From positions 1 through 64,000 of the forward strand of contig NQMI01000096.1 of assembly GCA_002270565.1 (NCBI GenBank): 64,000 nt of DNA, written 5' to 3'. Below are positions 1-10,448 of this stretch, piece after piece. The position numbers were made by a program, and so were the translations under genes. The stretch comes from Stenocarpella maydis (lineage: Eukaryota; Ascomycota; Sordariomycetes; Diaporthales; Diaporthaceae). The notes beneath the pieces were generated by a model. The model ran no database searches and was not told the DNA's origin. It saw only the letters and a list, made by a program, of their open reading frames with translations. Within the stretch, counting starts at the first letter, position 1; each line of letters begins with the position of its first letter.

Positions 1-35
<35 letters not shown>
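1..35. repeat. Poly-T run at window start
   Basis: The first 35 bases are all T. This may be a genuine homopolymer or a sequencing or assembly edge effect. An A run of the same length occurs at 42406-42440. Confidence 0.9.
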
Positions 36-36
<1 letters not shown>

Positions 37-85
37 TTGGAATTGTGACCGGATTAAAAACGAAACCACTTACACCACTTTTACG

Positions 86-718
86 ATGGCGGCGTCATCA
101 ATGTTCAAGGTCACCCAAACGTCAGTCTCGTCGATTAAATCCATCCCCTCATGCCCTGCCGCTGCCAGCACAACCTTCCTCGCCCACGGGTGCAACTGCC
201 TTGGCGAATGGGGCGCAGGAATCGCCTTGGAGTTAAGGGCCCTGTTCCCCGACGCCTTTGAGGCCGACAGACGAAGCTGCCAGGAAACCCAAGGCGGAGC
301 CAGTCTCCCCGGCACTTGTCTCCTTATCCCTTACGAGCCCACATGGCCGCTCACTTCTGGCGAACCCACCGCGCCAAAGGTCTCCATTGCGTGCCTGCGT
401 ACCAGCGTTGGCTTTGGCAGGCCGAATCAGAGAACAAACAACCCCGGTCTAGACAGCAGAGACCTGGTGGTTGCGCAGACGAGGTCTGCCCTCCGCAGCC
501 TCCGAGCGCAGTTGGAGGAAATGGGCGAGGAGCGGCAGAAGGACATTGTGATATGGTCTCCCATGTTCAACTCTGGTGCATTCAAAGTGCCCTGGGAGGA
601 AACAGAGCGCCTCATACAGGAGGTGTTCGCCGGCTGGGCTGGCAAGTGGAATGTAATGCAGCCGCCTCCCGTCGGAGAGCTCAAGCAGTGGTATGGACGG
701 CAGAGGGCTACGAAATAG
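86..718 (+). CDS. POA1: Macro-domain ADP-ribose 1''-phosphate phosphatase (Poa1-like)
   Basis: A 210-aa intronless reading frame. The macro-domain signature is at about residues 33-50: an HGCN segment followed by LGEWGAGIALELRALFP, the ADP-ribose-binding Asn plus the Gly-rich loop. A second block at about residues 151-170 (DIVIWSPMFNSGAFKVPW) matches the family's second phosphate-binding loop. Family members bind ADP-ribose; yeast Poa1 dephosphorylates ADP-ribose 1''-phosphate, a tRNA-splicing by-product. Yeast Poa1 is 177 aa, so the size fits. The ATG at 86 is the first in frame and only about 85 nt of upstream sequence is available. The family is clear; the exact substrate is inferred. Confidence 0.85.
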   Translation: MAASSMFKVTQTSVSSIKSIPSCPAAASTTFLAHGCNCLGEWGAGIALELRALFPDAFEADRRSCQETQGGASLPGTCLLIPYEPTWPLTSGEPTAPKVSIACLRTSVGFGRPNQRTNNPGLDSRDLVVAQTRSALRSLRAQLEEMGEERQKDIVIWSPMFNSGAFKVPWEETERLIQEVFAGWAGKWNVMQPPPVGELKQWYGRQRATK

Positions 719-871
719 GGACATTTTCACCCAGGGCGACAACCTTGCAAGATTTCGCAGCGAAGCAGTGCAAATTCCTAGGGGATATCTCCTAGCAACA
801 GTGACGAAGGCTGTGGCACATTTGACCGTGTCGCACAATGTCAACTATTCAAACCATATAACCACCATAGC
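719..871. other. Short spacer
   Basis: Spacer between the macro-domain gene and the decayed NLR-like gene. Nothing recognisable was seen in it. Confidence 0.5.
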
Positions 872-2432
872 GATGGAAGTTTTAGGAGCGGTCTCTTCGA
901 TTGCAACCCTCGTCTCCCTGAGCGGCGGCGTTGTTGCGAAAGGCTATAGCTTCTTGGCCAGCATTCATCGAGCTCCGCAAAAGCTTAGAGAACTACTCTG
1001 AAGCGGCAGCTCTTGACTCGGACTCTGTGCTGACACAACTGGAAGCACCGGTTGAATAGGAACAGAATGAATCCCTTGAGAAATATGCGGACACTAAAAT
1101 ACGCAAGCCCGGTCTGAAACATCTGGTGGACTGTGGAGTTGTTGGTGAGTGTATGAACTCACTGGAGCTGGTTGATAACTCGGTCCAGCGATGCCAGCAG
1201 ATCGAAGGTCCAGACTTACGAAATCATATGTCCGTTCAAGGAAAAAGAGACCAACCAAGTCTTGGCTAGCCTCGGCCGCATCAGGGGCCACCTGGCTACG
1301 GCCTTGATGTCCCATAACCATGGCCTAAGTGCATGGGCAAAGTGACTGTGTTGCCTTTCTGGTGCCACCTCACACACTCACTTATATACCCGGACAGAAC
1401 CAGATCAAGTAGCATATACCGGGTTGCCCAGGAAACGGCGGTCGGGGTTGCTGGCCTGGAAGAACAGACGGTGAGGCAAGACCGAGCCAGAGAGCACAAT
1501 GCCTTACTCGCATGGCTCGACCCTTACTCTTATCAACATTGAAGAGAATCTCAAAGAGGGTCTGAAGAAACATCATCCCGCCACGGGAGAATGGCTGTTT
1601 GAGACAAACTGCTACAAGTCGTGGGCCACTGGCCCACCTTCTGTCTTGTTGACATTCAAGCACATCCTGAGGGCTTGCAAGACGGCTGACACGGTGCACG
1701 ACAGCCAAGACTGTACTTGCGTGAGTGGATCCGAGCGCTTCCCCATGTCCTGGAATTTGACTGACTAGATAGTTCCATCTACTATCGAGAGACTAGTGAG
1801 TCACAACTTCGACTCTTCTGTGGGCATAGTGCTCTTCCACTGTGACCGACGTGGCGCTAATAACCGAACATTGCGAAATTTCCTAGCCTCTGGGGAGATA
1901 CAGCTTCTCGGACAAAAGCCAGCACTGAAATTCGAGACAGCCAGTATGTTCCAAAGATACTTGGATCAAGCAGGGAAGTCAAACCCACAAGCTTAAACGG
2001 CCGAATCACTTTGTTCATCACGAATAATCCAGACATTTTCCCTTTGTTACGATAGCAAATTGACGCACTGAATGAATGCAAAGATATCGAAGAGTTCATT
2101 CAGCAGGTATTGGAGCACATTATCAACGTGAAAGACGTTACTGTGCGCATACTCTGTTCCGGTCGCAACGACTACTCGCTGAGGGGAACTTCATCTCGTG
2201 GCAACAAGTGTATCTATCAGTGTGGTTTTCTGGAAGACCCGCCCAAATCCTTGGGTCCTCAAACAGCTGGCCTGCATCATCGAGCACAATGTGCTGCATC
2301 CTACGGCATGATCAAGATGGTGCTGGAGGCGGGTCCATCGGTAACGGCGCGGTATCAACACTGAAGCTGCTGGTCGAAGCAGGCGGCGGCCTGTACGCCG
2401 CCACCTTGGGATTAGTGGACGCCTATGTTTGA
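872..2432 (+). pseudogene. Decayed NACHT/ankyrin NLR-like gene
   Basis: Pieces of one protein occur in the expected order but in different frames and between stops. At 872-1001 there is a typical fungal NLR N-terminal helix (MEVLGAVSSIATLVSLSGG). The frame breaks at about 997, where the next frame continues SEAAALDSDSVLTQLEAPVE and then stops. At about 1570-1700 the pre-NACHT motif HHPATGEWLF precedes a Walker A relic reading ILRACKT where fungal NACHT proteins have IPGAGKT, so key loop residues are lost. At about 2010-2160 there are sensor-like strands (LFITNNPD; VTVRILCSGRN). At about 2290-2345 an ankyrin-like unit reads AASYGMIKMVLEAG. Intact relatives are STAND ATPases linked to heterokaryon incompatibility. 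I infer a dead copy; a heavily interrupted multi-exon gene is less likely because the breaks lack splice sites and Walker A is damaged. Confidence 0.75.
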
Positions 2433-3036
2433 GGCTCTCAAGAACCACCATACGCCTGCTGTGGAGTGGCTAGCGGGGTGAACCACTTATCACACATGGA
2501 CTGAAACACCTGGAGGCAATACGTACCTATGTGCTGGGAGCTGCATGTACCTCTGTACCCTCCGTTTTATGCTCTGCGAATCTCCCTCTTTGAACCAAAA
2601 TAGAAATACAAGAAACCTCACGTGGTAGGTTTGTTTCCAATACTGGCGAGTAATTGTCTGGCCTATACGAGAAGGCAACACAGACGAGTTTATCAGATGC
2701 GCTGAAGTGACAGGGTGTAATTTCCTGTTATTAGCTCATCATAGGCCTGCACGCGGCACTTCAGGGTTCGCGTGTGCGTGCAAGGTACTCCATGCATGGG
2801 AACGGGCAGTGGCGGCAGTAGTGCCCGGAGTGCCCCATCCCATACCATATGGGAGCTTGGCTAGGCCCCAATCCGATCAATCCCTCCTCCATCCAAAGCT
2901 TGACGTCGCCTGCCCGTGTCGATGTTCCTCCCCTTTCCCACCTGCAACCTACGACAAGTCCCTCCTCTGCCCCTCTCAGACCAGCCGAGCCGCAATCTCC
3001 AACAGAGGTCCATCACTGGCCTCGCCCAATGGCTTC
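2433..3036. other. Intergenic region, Ypt35 promoter and leader
   Basis: About 600 bp between the NLR relic and the PX-domain gene. The reading frame stays open upstream of 3037 as far as 2707, but its translation (Cys- and His-rich, then a CT-rich stretch) looks non-coding. The last 150 bp are pyrimidine-rich, as is common in fungal leaders. Confidence 0.5.
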
Positions 3037-4308
3037 ATGGCGTCGGCGACCCACCCTCGCATCTCGCCCGGCAGCTTGAACGGCCGGGTCAATGGAAACG
3101 GAAATGGAACCGCTAAGCGTGTCGCGGACGATGACGACAGCGTTGAGCAATTCCCAGCCTTCGACCCGGCCCACGACGGCAGCGAAGACGATCTGGCAAC
3201 GGGCAACCGCAACTACACACACGAGCGGCCTAGTGCCTTGACGAATGGGGCGACCATGGACAGGTCCGACGACGGCTCCGACGACGGACACGAGCCATCG
3301 TCACACCACGCCGCCGACGACAGTCTTGACAGCGCCGACCTCCCACCAACACCCCTATCTACCGTCGACCCTATACCCGAGCCCGAGCACCAGAGCCACC
3401 ACCACGACCAAGAGGCCGCCTCAGATACAGCCGCCATCGCCTCGCCTTCAGTGACATCCCCCCCCTACTGGGCGCACGGCCACAACCTGAGCGGCACTGG
3501 CGGCGCCTCGCGCGCCAGCCACGCGAACCAGTCCACCGAGAGCCTCGTGCCGGGCGCCATCACCCTACAGGACAACGAGGCCGAGGGCGACGGCGACGGC
3601 GACGGCGAGGCGCCCGGCCGCCAGCGCAGCTCCGAGGAGACGCGGACGTCGTACGGCCGCGATAGGAACAGGGCGTGCTGGGCCAAGAGCGTCGAGGTGA
3701 CCAACTACGTGATCGTGAACAGTAGCGCTACCAATATCGGGGCGTTTGTCGTCTGGAACATTCGGGTCCAGACGCTGAGTGTGAGTTATTCTTCTTCTTT
3801 TTCTTGGTGGAGGCATCGCGCGCCCAAACCAGTTGTTTTCTGGCTAGATAAAGCATGAGTCCACACAGGGGTGTGGGTGCATCCATTTTCCCTCTGTATT
3901 CAAGTAAACCCCCACCAGGATCCGGATCTGCAACAAGGCTAGACGAGAACCTATGGACTGACCGCGCATTTCTGGTTGTGTATAGGGCCCGTTTATGAAC
4001 ATAAGGAAACGCTACTCCGAGTTCGATGACTTCCGGCACCAGCTGGTAAGCACTTTCCCCAACTTCGAGGCGGCGGTACCGGCACTGCCGCCCAAGAGCG
4101 TGATATCGAGGTTCAGGCCCAAGTTCCTCGAGAAGAGGAGAGCCGGGCTCCAGTATTTCTTGAAGTAAGTCTCCGCTTGGCGGTTTCCACAACCCTGCGG
4201 ACAGGACCAAGGACGTTCTGCTGACATGAAAATCACCCCACCAGCTGCATCCTCTTGAATCCGGAGTTCTCTGGGTCGCCTGTGCTGAAAGACTTCTTAT
4301 TCGCATGA
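3037..4308 (+). CDS. YPT35: PX-domain protein, Ypt35-like
   Basis: Three exons: 3037-3780, 3986-4164 and 4245-4308 (donors GTGAGT and GTAAGT, acceptors TAG and CAG; phases 0 and 2), giving 328 aa. The first about 210 residues are acidic and disordered. The PX domain starts near residue 215 (SVEVTNYVIVNSS), runs through RKRYSEFDDFRHQL and a Pro loop (VPALPPKS), and ends with EKRRAGLQYFLNCILLNP, the usual PI3P-binding layout. Yeast Ypt35 is an endosomal and vacuolar PX protein that recruits the lipid-transfer protein Vps13 through a PxP motif. Here LPPTPL at residues 102-107 fits the core of that motif (inference). The ATG at 3037 was chosen because upstream sequence does not look like protein. 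Another small PX protein is possible. Confidence 0.82.
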
Positions 4309-4761
4309 TAGTGGCCCGCAAGTTGACGCAGGGAAAGCGACAGAGGCGAGGACAAGGTCGCAGTGCCGTGCCTCTTGAGGCCCGGGACCCTCGCCGTTGG
4401 CTTCTCTTATACCCCCTTTCGAGTAAATACTTTGTCAAAAAGAGAGTAATGATAATGAGTCACTGCTGCATAACTAATCGAAAGACCGTCGAAGCGTCAA
4501 TATGCACGCATTGTGTTGAATGGGCCATGAGAGATAGATGGACACGGGAAACATGATGTCTATACTACTATAGATCCAATGATACGGTTATGTTTAATTC
4601 CAGGTGGCGATATAGCATCGCCTTAAGACTCAACATGGGTATATATAAATGTGTCCAGAGCACACGGGCGCATCCCTCCCGTTACATAAAACGCCGGGCC
4701 ATCAGTTTGAGTGGCCACTCACTACTGTTCCACCCTGGTCATTGGAATCAGTCATCCCACA
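4309..4761. other. Convergent 3' intergenic region
   Basis: The tails of the Ypt35-like gene (plus) and the IQM-like gene (minus) meet here. The stretch is AT-richer than its neighbours, with a TATATAAA stretch near 4640. No gene was seen. Confidence 0.6.
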
Positions 4762-6951
4762 TCAATCGGCCTTGCTCCCTTCTGCACGCGTCGGTGCAAG
4801 ACTTGCACCACCTTGATCCGCCACATCCTTTTCCTGCCCGGCCCTCTCAGCCTCACTCTTCTGGCTGTCAGGCGCCGCCGGGGTGGGCTTCAGCTTCCGC
4901 AACACCTTGGATGCAGACCTGCTCCCTTCTCGCTGCTTGTCTTCCTCCTCCTGTTGCTTCTCGAGGAACCGCCTCTCTGTCTCGGCGCTCTGGGACTTGT
5001 CGCGCGCCTCCTCTTCGCGCCTGTGCGCTTCTTCTGGGTGCAGCACCTTGTCCTTCTTGTGCACCGTCCGCTGCAGGAGCTGCTTGCCCTTCTGCCGCGT
5101 CTTGACGTACATCTCGAGCCCCACCAGGACGGCGTACGACTTGGATATCGAGACGTGCGACATGTCCACGCCCTCGTCCTTGAGGTTGCGGACGAACGCC
5201 CGGAAGTTTGACGCCGGCGGCCTGTAGTGGCCCGACAGCGGGCTCAGGCTCGACAGCCTCCCGTTCTTGATCTTGATGAGGCCGGCAGCGGAGATTCTGG
5301 AACCCTGGACGAATGACGAGTGCTGAAACGCCCCGCTGTCCTTGATGCCCACGTATAGCCGGAAGCTCGTGTCAGCGACGAATATCCAGGTGTTTTTGCG
5401 AACCGACTTTCGTAGGAGGGTGTTAAAGATCGTGGATGTGGAGATGTGGGTAACCTTCTTGACCCCCTTCGCGTCGTTCACTCCCGGGGATGCATATTTT
5501 GCAGCGCGGGCAGCCTCGCGCTCGGATTCAGAAGCGGTGCTGATGCTGCTCGTTCTGGAGCTAGGATCACTCGGGAACAGCCTTGGCTGGTTCGGGTAAC
5601 TGGACTTTGGTTGGAAGGCGGGCGTGTCCGTGTCGTCGATTGGAACAATGCCTCGGATGCTATCCCTCCAGTCCTCGGTGGTATCGATCCGGGTACCGTC
5701 CTTTGCCCAACACAGCCTGCCTTCCGAGTCGACGTTTACCAGGTAGTACTGCCGTTCTTCGCGCGAGAGATAGCGCACTTGCTCCCTCTCCAGTCTGTCG
5801 CGCGGGCAGGTGCTGAGTTCAACATAACGCCCATCGCCATGATCCAGCCAGTAGAAGAAATTTTCGTGAGTGTCTGCCTTTTTCCATTCTTCATGGTACT
5901 GCCTTAGGTTAGACCCATAACGATGTTTCAGGTCTACCATCTCGAGGAAGTATTGGAGCCCCATCATCATAGTCGCATCGTTGCGCCTCCGGGCCTTGGC
6001 CTCCTCCCTCTTCTGGAGGGGACCCCTCTTCCTCTCGGGGGTCGGTGGTCCCGAATCCGAGTCTGAGTCCGAGTCGCTGGAGCTACTGCGACAGTCTTCC
6101 AGATCGCCCCCTGCTCTCCTTGCGATTGTGGCAACCTTGTGCCAGTTGTACCGAGCTGATTGCGACCTTTTCGCAGCATCCGCACTTGCATCCGCTGTGC
6201 CTTCAGCCTCGGGACCCTCTGGAACTGATGTGATTGTGTCTTGCCTTGCCCTTGGGGTCGTGACCGTCCTGAACTGCATTTCCTTGATCGCGTGCCTCCA
6301 GCGCGTATCGGCATTAAGGCTCAGCCCCCTCATCTCTCTTCGGGTCCTATATCCCCGGTACGTGCGCTGTATCATGGTAGCTGCCCGATGGCGCAAGATG
6401 CCATCGGTGTCATGGCCCGTCCCCGCGGCCGTGGTGCTCGCAACAGCAGCGGCGAGCACGCTGGTGTTGGGAGATGGGTGACCGTCCTTGCGCCGGCCAA
6501 AGATGCTATTGCGGTGGGGCATGGTTTTGGAGGAGTCTAGGCTCGTGCTGGGCTGTGGCGCCTCCATGGACCTGCGCTGTTCCTTTTCTCTGTCGTGCGA
6601 CTTGCGCTTCTCTTGCTTCTCTCGGGTAAGCTGCACCTGGGCGATGCGCGACATCTCCTCGCTCGTGGGAGGCACGAGGGAGTCCATGTATTGTTTCTTG
6701 GACCGCACTGATGTTGCGGAGTCCAGGGATGCATCTGATTGACTCTGGCGGCCTTGGCTGTGTAGCCCCTCGATCGTCACAGGGAGTTTATAATCATGGT
6801 CGTATCCATTAGCGCCGGTCGAGGCGGCCGAGGGAGTTGGGGGAGGAGTTGGCAGGCCGGTAGGGGTGCTACACTTGTTTGGCGGGGCGTGCGATGACGT
6901 TGTGTTTCGAGCAGTTGCATGTGCCACTCGCACATTATTCGAAGGCTCCAT
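4762..6951 (-). CDS. IQ-motif calmodulin-binding protein, IQM-like
   Basis: Uninterrupted 729-aa frame. Residues 1-180 are disordered (Pro/Ser/Thr, then a charged Lys/Glu-rich stretch at about 95-130). An IQ motif lies at about 187-207 (AATMIQRTYRGYRTRREMRG). At about 332-420 comes a conserved block (FLEMVDLKHRYGSNLRQYHE, then FFYWLDHGDG and a CPRDRLE..YLSREERQYYLV segment). A second block at about 520-620 contains RLYVGIKDSGAFQHSSF, ISAAGLIKIKNG and LSGHYRPPASNFRAF. The order IQ, then HRYG/YWLDxGDG, then FQHSSF/SGHYRP is that of the plant IQM proteins, Ca-independent calmodulin binders. The C-terminus is a Lys/Glu-rich probable coiled coil. The biochemical role in fungi is unknown to me. It is divergent from the SAS4-domain gene. 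Confidence 0.75.
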   Translation of the reverse strand: MEPSNNVRVAHATARNTTSSHAPPNKCSTPTGLPTPPPTPSAASTGANGYDHDYKLPVTIEGLHSQGRQSQSDASLDSATSVRSKKQYMDSLVPPTSEEMSRIAQVQLTREKQEKRKSHDREKEQRRSMEAPQPSTSLDSSKTMPHRNSIFGRRKDGHPSPNTSVLAAAVASTTAAGTGHDTDGILRHRAATMIQRTYRGYRTRREMRGLSLNADTRWRHAIKEMQFRTVTTPRARQDTITSVPEGPEAEGTADASADAAKRSQSARYNWHKVATIARRAGGDLEDCRSSSSDSDSDSDSGPPTPERKRGPLQKREEAKARRRNDATMMMGLQYFLEMVDLKHRYGSNLRQYHEEWKKADTHENFFYWLDHGDGRYVELSTCPRDRLEREQVRYLSREERQYYLVNVDSEGRLCWAKDGTRIDTTEDWRDSIRGIVPIDDTDTPAFQPKSSYPNQPRLFPSDPSSRTSSISTASESEREAARAAKYASPGVNDAKGVKKVTHISTSTIFNTLLRKSVRKNTWIFVADTSFRLYVGIKDSGAFQHSSFVQGSRISAAGLIKIKNGRLSSLSPLSGHYRPPASNFRAFVRNLKDEGVDMSHVSISKSYAVLVGLEMYVKTRQKGKQLLQRTVHKKDKVLHPEEAHRREEEARDKSQSAETERRFLEKQQEEEDKQREGSRSASKVLRKLKPTPAAPDSQKSEAERAGQEKDVADQGGASLAPTRAEGSKAD

Positions 6952-8629
6952 GAAGTCGGATTCGGCAGAGGACTGGCCTGTAGGACTTCCCGGTCTCCTC
7001 TAAATAGGGGAGGCGTCGTCTGAAATAACAAGGAAGAGGGAAGTGAATGGCGATTTCAAGAATGAAGTGTCAAGAGTGAGAGGTGAATAAGGAAAGTGGC
7101 AAGAACAAGCATCACGAGATGACGGTACAACAGACTGGAACTGGCACTGGCACTCGCACTCGGGGAACAAGCCATCATCAGCAATGTCCAGTGAAATACT
7201 GGTTCGACCTCGAAGATATCTTTTGTGGCACGCGGGCCAGGACAGGGAAGAAGCAGCTAGGTAAAGCATCTTAGTCGACCAAGCACATGGGCTGGTGCTT
7301 ATTGCGATGCGTGATAGGTTGTTGCGTAAACTCGGATCTGACGGAGCAGGGCAGTGTGACCTGCTAGCAGGTGCTGCCAGCGCTGGTTTGTTGTGTGCAC
7401 CTGCACCAGACTCGCCCATCACCTGCTGGCACCTGTATTTGGAGGATCGGACCCTTGGCGAGCTGATGCCGACCCGCTGAGCCTCTGGGCCATGCCGGGG
7501 TCAATGGAGAGCAGAATGCCAGAATGCCTTGCACAGCCGACTAGATTTGTTGCAAGGAGGGGAGACGGTCGTGCGTGCGAAGCAGCAGCAGGGGGTTTGG
7601 AGATTGTAAAAAACGTTGCAAGGCCCCCCAGCCTGGGATCTCCATGTCTTTGTTAGGCATGCCATCGATTGGAGGACCAAGAGCGGACAAGAGGCCGAAA
7701 TGACAGGTTCTAGTCCACTTCTTATTATCAAGGGATGAGAATCCCTCTTTGGTCCAAGGTATTTGCTGGTTGGGGAGGTTGGGAGCGGGAGGAGAGGGGG
7801 GCGTGGAGGGTTGGACCAAATCTCCAAAATTCCGATCAGGGTTAGGGCATACGGGGCGGTCAGAAGTGCTATGCAAAATCCAGCAAGCTTGATCGAGTTT
7901 GCATAATGCGCTGTTTATGTCCTTTTGATGAGACTAAAAAAGAAGGACAGGCAAAGGCTGAGTTGGAGACTGCCAGGAGCCCACGATGGCCATGCCCAAT
8001 TGCCTCTGAAAAAAGGAAGAAAAAACAAAGAAAAGAAGGGGGAAAAAAGGGCCGACTGGTCTCAGCATGTCCTCGATGTATCTGGAAATCAAAAGAGTAA
8101 GGACAAAAGACTTGGATTGAAAAGGAGCGCTGGCATAGGCGCGCAGTCAATTCGCGGGATGCTTCGAAAAGGGGTGGGTTGAAATTCGATCAATGGGCAG
8201 GCAGGCAGTTGCCCGAAAGGCTAGAGGTAGATGCACGCACTGTTTTGGGCAGTCCTGGCAGTCCAGGCAAGTCCACAGGGGCCCGGGTGGTAGCAGGCTA
8301 CAAGGGGAGGGCAGCAGCTGACACTAAACAAACACTGGGCTGAGATTGAGGAGGAGGGGAGGAGGCGAGGAGTAGGAGGTCTGACGCATGAGACGAGAGA
8401 GAGAGAAAGCGTGCGAGAGTGCGAGAGCCCGGCCAAGCAAGGCGGGCGCCCGCAAAATTTCCCACCAGACGTCGCAGCTGTCAATGCACCGCATCGCATC
8501 AATCAATCAGTCAATCATCAATCAATCAATCAAAACAGGGCGGCCATCACATGCTCAATTGACGCGACCGGTCCCCATCATCCCGACCGGCCCAGCAGAA
8601 CATGCGAGCAACAAGTCGCCAGCAGAAGA
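6952..8629. other. Divergent promoter region IQM-like / SAS4
   Basis: A 1.7-kb region between two divergently transcribed genes. It contains a purine-rich AAAGAAG stretch near 8010-8060 and a GAGA-rich stretch near 8390-8430. An AATC tetranucleotide run at about 8500-8533 lies about 100 bp before the SAS4 ATG and is probably in its leader. No gene could be supported. Confidence 0.5.
8500..8533. repeat. AATC tetranucleotide repeat
   Basis: About eight imperfect AATC units (two variant units AGTC/ATC inside) upstream of the SAS4-domain gene. Confidence 0.85.
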
Positions 8630-10448
8630 ATGGCAATGACCGCGACCAGCACTCGCTCTACTCGTAGAGCCGAGACTCTTGTTGCCCTCCCTCCACTCTC
8701 GTCGCACGCCCATCGAACCACTGCCGCCGCGGCCGCTGCTGCTGCCGCGGCCGCTGCTGCTTCCACTGCCACTGCCACTCGCACCGCCGCGCCAACGACA
8801 CGCCTGCACCAGCAAAACTCCAGCCGGCCCCTCAAGCGCCTGCACGACGCGACAAACCTCAGATATGATCTCAAATCACCAAAGAAGGCAAAGATCACGG
8901 TCGAGATACCCTCAAAATCACAGTACCAGGCCAGCCTGTTTCCCGAGAACGCCGATGCCAGGCAGCAGCACCACCGCCCGACCTCGACCCACAAGCCCCC
9001 TAAACAGGACGACCACCCTCACCCTGCCAGCGCACCTGCCCTGCCGCCGCCGCCCGCTGCCGGCCCCAGACCACCACCACCACCAGCACCCGCGCCAGCA
9101 CCCGCACCCGCGACCGGCGATGGAGCAGCCACGACCGCCCAGGTCTCGCCCGCAGCCCCTACAAAACACAGAGAAAAGGTCGTCAATGGCATCAAGCATG
9201 AATTGGACAGGCTCCAGCCCAGCTCGGCCGACATGGCTGCCAGCAGCAGCCAGGGCCGCAAGCTACGCTCGCAGGAGGGCGTCCGCTTCAGGAGCGAACT
9301 CTCGGCCTACTTTCCCGAGTATGACGAGGTCATCGGAAACGTGCCCAAGGAAGAACGTATGCCAAACGAGCCCCTTGAACCACCCCCCCCCACCTTCGTG
9401 CACTTACGCATGGCGGCGCAGCTGACAATACCTACGTGCTGCTGCAGACATCTTGATGCTCGACACCCCTATAGTTGTTGTCGACACATATCCGTCATCC
9501 GCCTCCACCTCGGCGCCGCGCCACGAGCCCCACCCGACCCCCTCCACTTTGCCAACCCGCAGCTACGGCGACGAACTGTTTACAAACCTCCATGACTCAC
9601 AGACAATCGACCTGAGTTGGCTCGAGGGTCAGTACAAGGGAAAGACGCTTAGTGATCCACTGCCCGACTCTTATTATGAGTCCATCCACAGAAAAGAGTC
9701 GAGAAATGAGAAGATCACGAGGAACGCAGAGAGGGGCCGCTCCCAGCATGAGAAGGCCCAGGTCATCCGGCTACTCGAAGGTCTCAGGGGCCCTGATTGG
9801 CTCAAGACTATGGGCGTAAGCGGCATCACGGAGAGCAAGAAGAAACAATTTGAGCCTGCTCGGGCACACTTTGTCCACAAATGCGAGGTCGTCCTGGACA
9901 AATTCGCAAAGTGGGCCGCCGAGGAGAAGAGGCTCAAGCTCGAAAAAGAGCGTGCTGCGAGGGAGAGCCGCGCATCACAGGAAACCGAATCGTCTGGGGC
10001 CGAGGACCAAGAGGAAGACGATGAGGAGGCGGACGCGTCTGCGGACGAAGAGGAAGACGGGGAGCAAGGCGGCGAGGAGGCGGACAAGGGCGACAGTGAA
10101 CCACCCGACATGAGTGACGTCGATGCATCAGCTAAGCAGTTGCACGAGGAGGCCATGGCCAGGTCACGCTTGGCTGCAAAGTCGGCCAGGAGACGCCCTC
10201 CTCTGGCCCTGTCACCGCCTCCTCCACAGGCCGAGTTCACCTCATTCTTCAAGAAGCCATACCAGCGGGACGCGGCGCTCAACAAGTCTCGGCGGCGCGG
10301 GAGGACGGTGCTCGCGTGGGGGCAGGCCCTGCCTGAGCTGGAGGAGCATGACTTTGTCCTGCCCGAAGAGTATCGAGACGAGGAGATGCTCAAGGCGCGG
10401 GAACGACGACTGAGGATCCTCCGGCGTGGGTCAAGGCATCGCGGCTGA
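8630..10448 (+). CDS. SAS4-domain chromatin silencing-complex protein
   Basis: Two exons, 8630-9356 and 9448-10448. The intron has donor GTATGC, acceptor CTGCAG and phase 1, and joining gives KEE-H-ILMLDTPIVVVD in frame, 575 aa. The N-terminus has a poly-Ala stretch (about residues 29-45), RPLKRLHDATNLRYDLKSPK, and a Pro/Ala-rich linker. The conserved core at about 284-415 (SYYESIHRKESRNEKITRN, SQHEKAQVIRLLEGLRGPDW, then LKTMGVSG) matches the fungal SAS4 family. In yeast Sas4 bridges the Sas2 acetyltransferase and Sas5 in the SAS complex that acetylates H4K16. An acidic Glu/Asp block follows (about 425-470), then a basic C-terminus. An upstream in-frame region lacks a better start; the chosen ATG follows a leader with the AATC repeat. 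The family is fairly sure; the complex in this fungus is inferred. Confidence 0.8.

Noticed and set aside
2707..3036. N-terminal extension of the Ypt35-like protein by 110 codons
   Set aside because: The translation is Cys/His-rich with no resemblance to the disordered acidic N-terminus that follows, and the ATG at 3037 starts the plausible protein.
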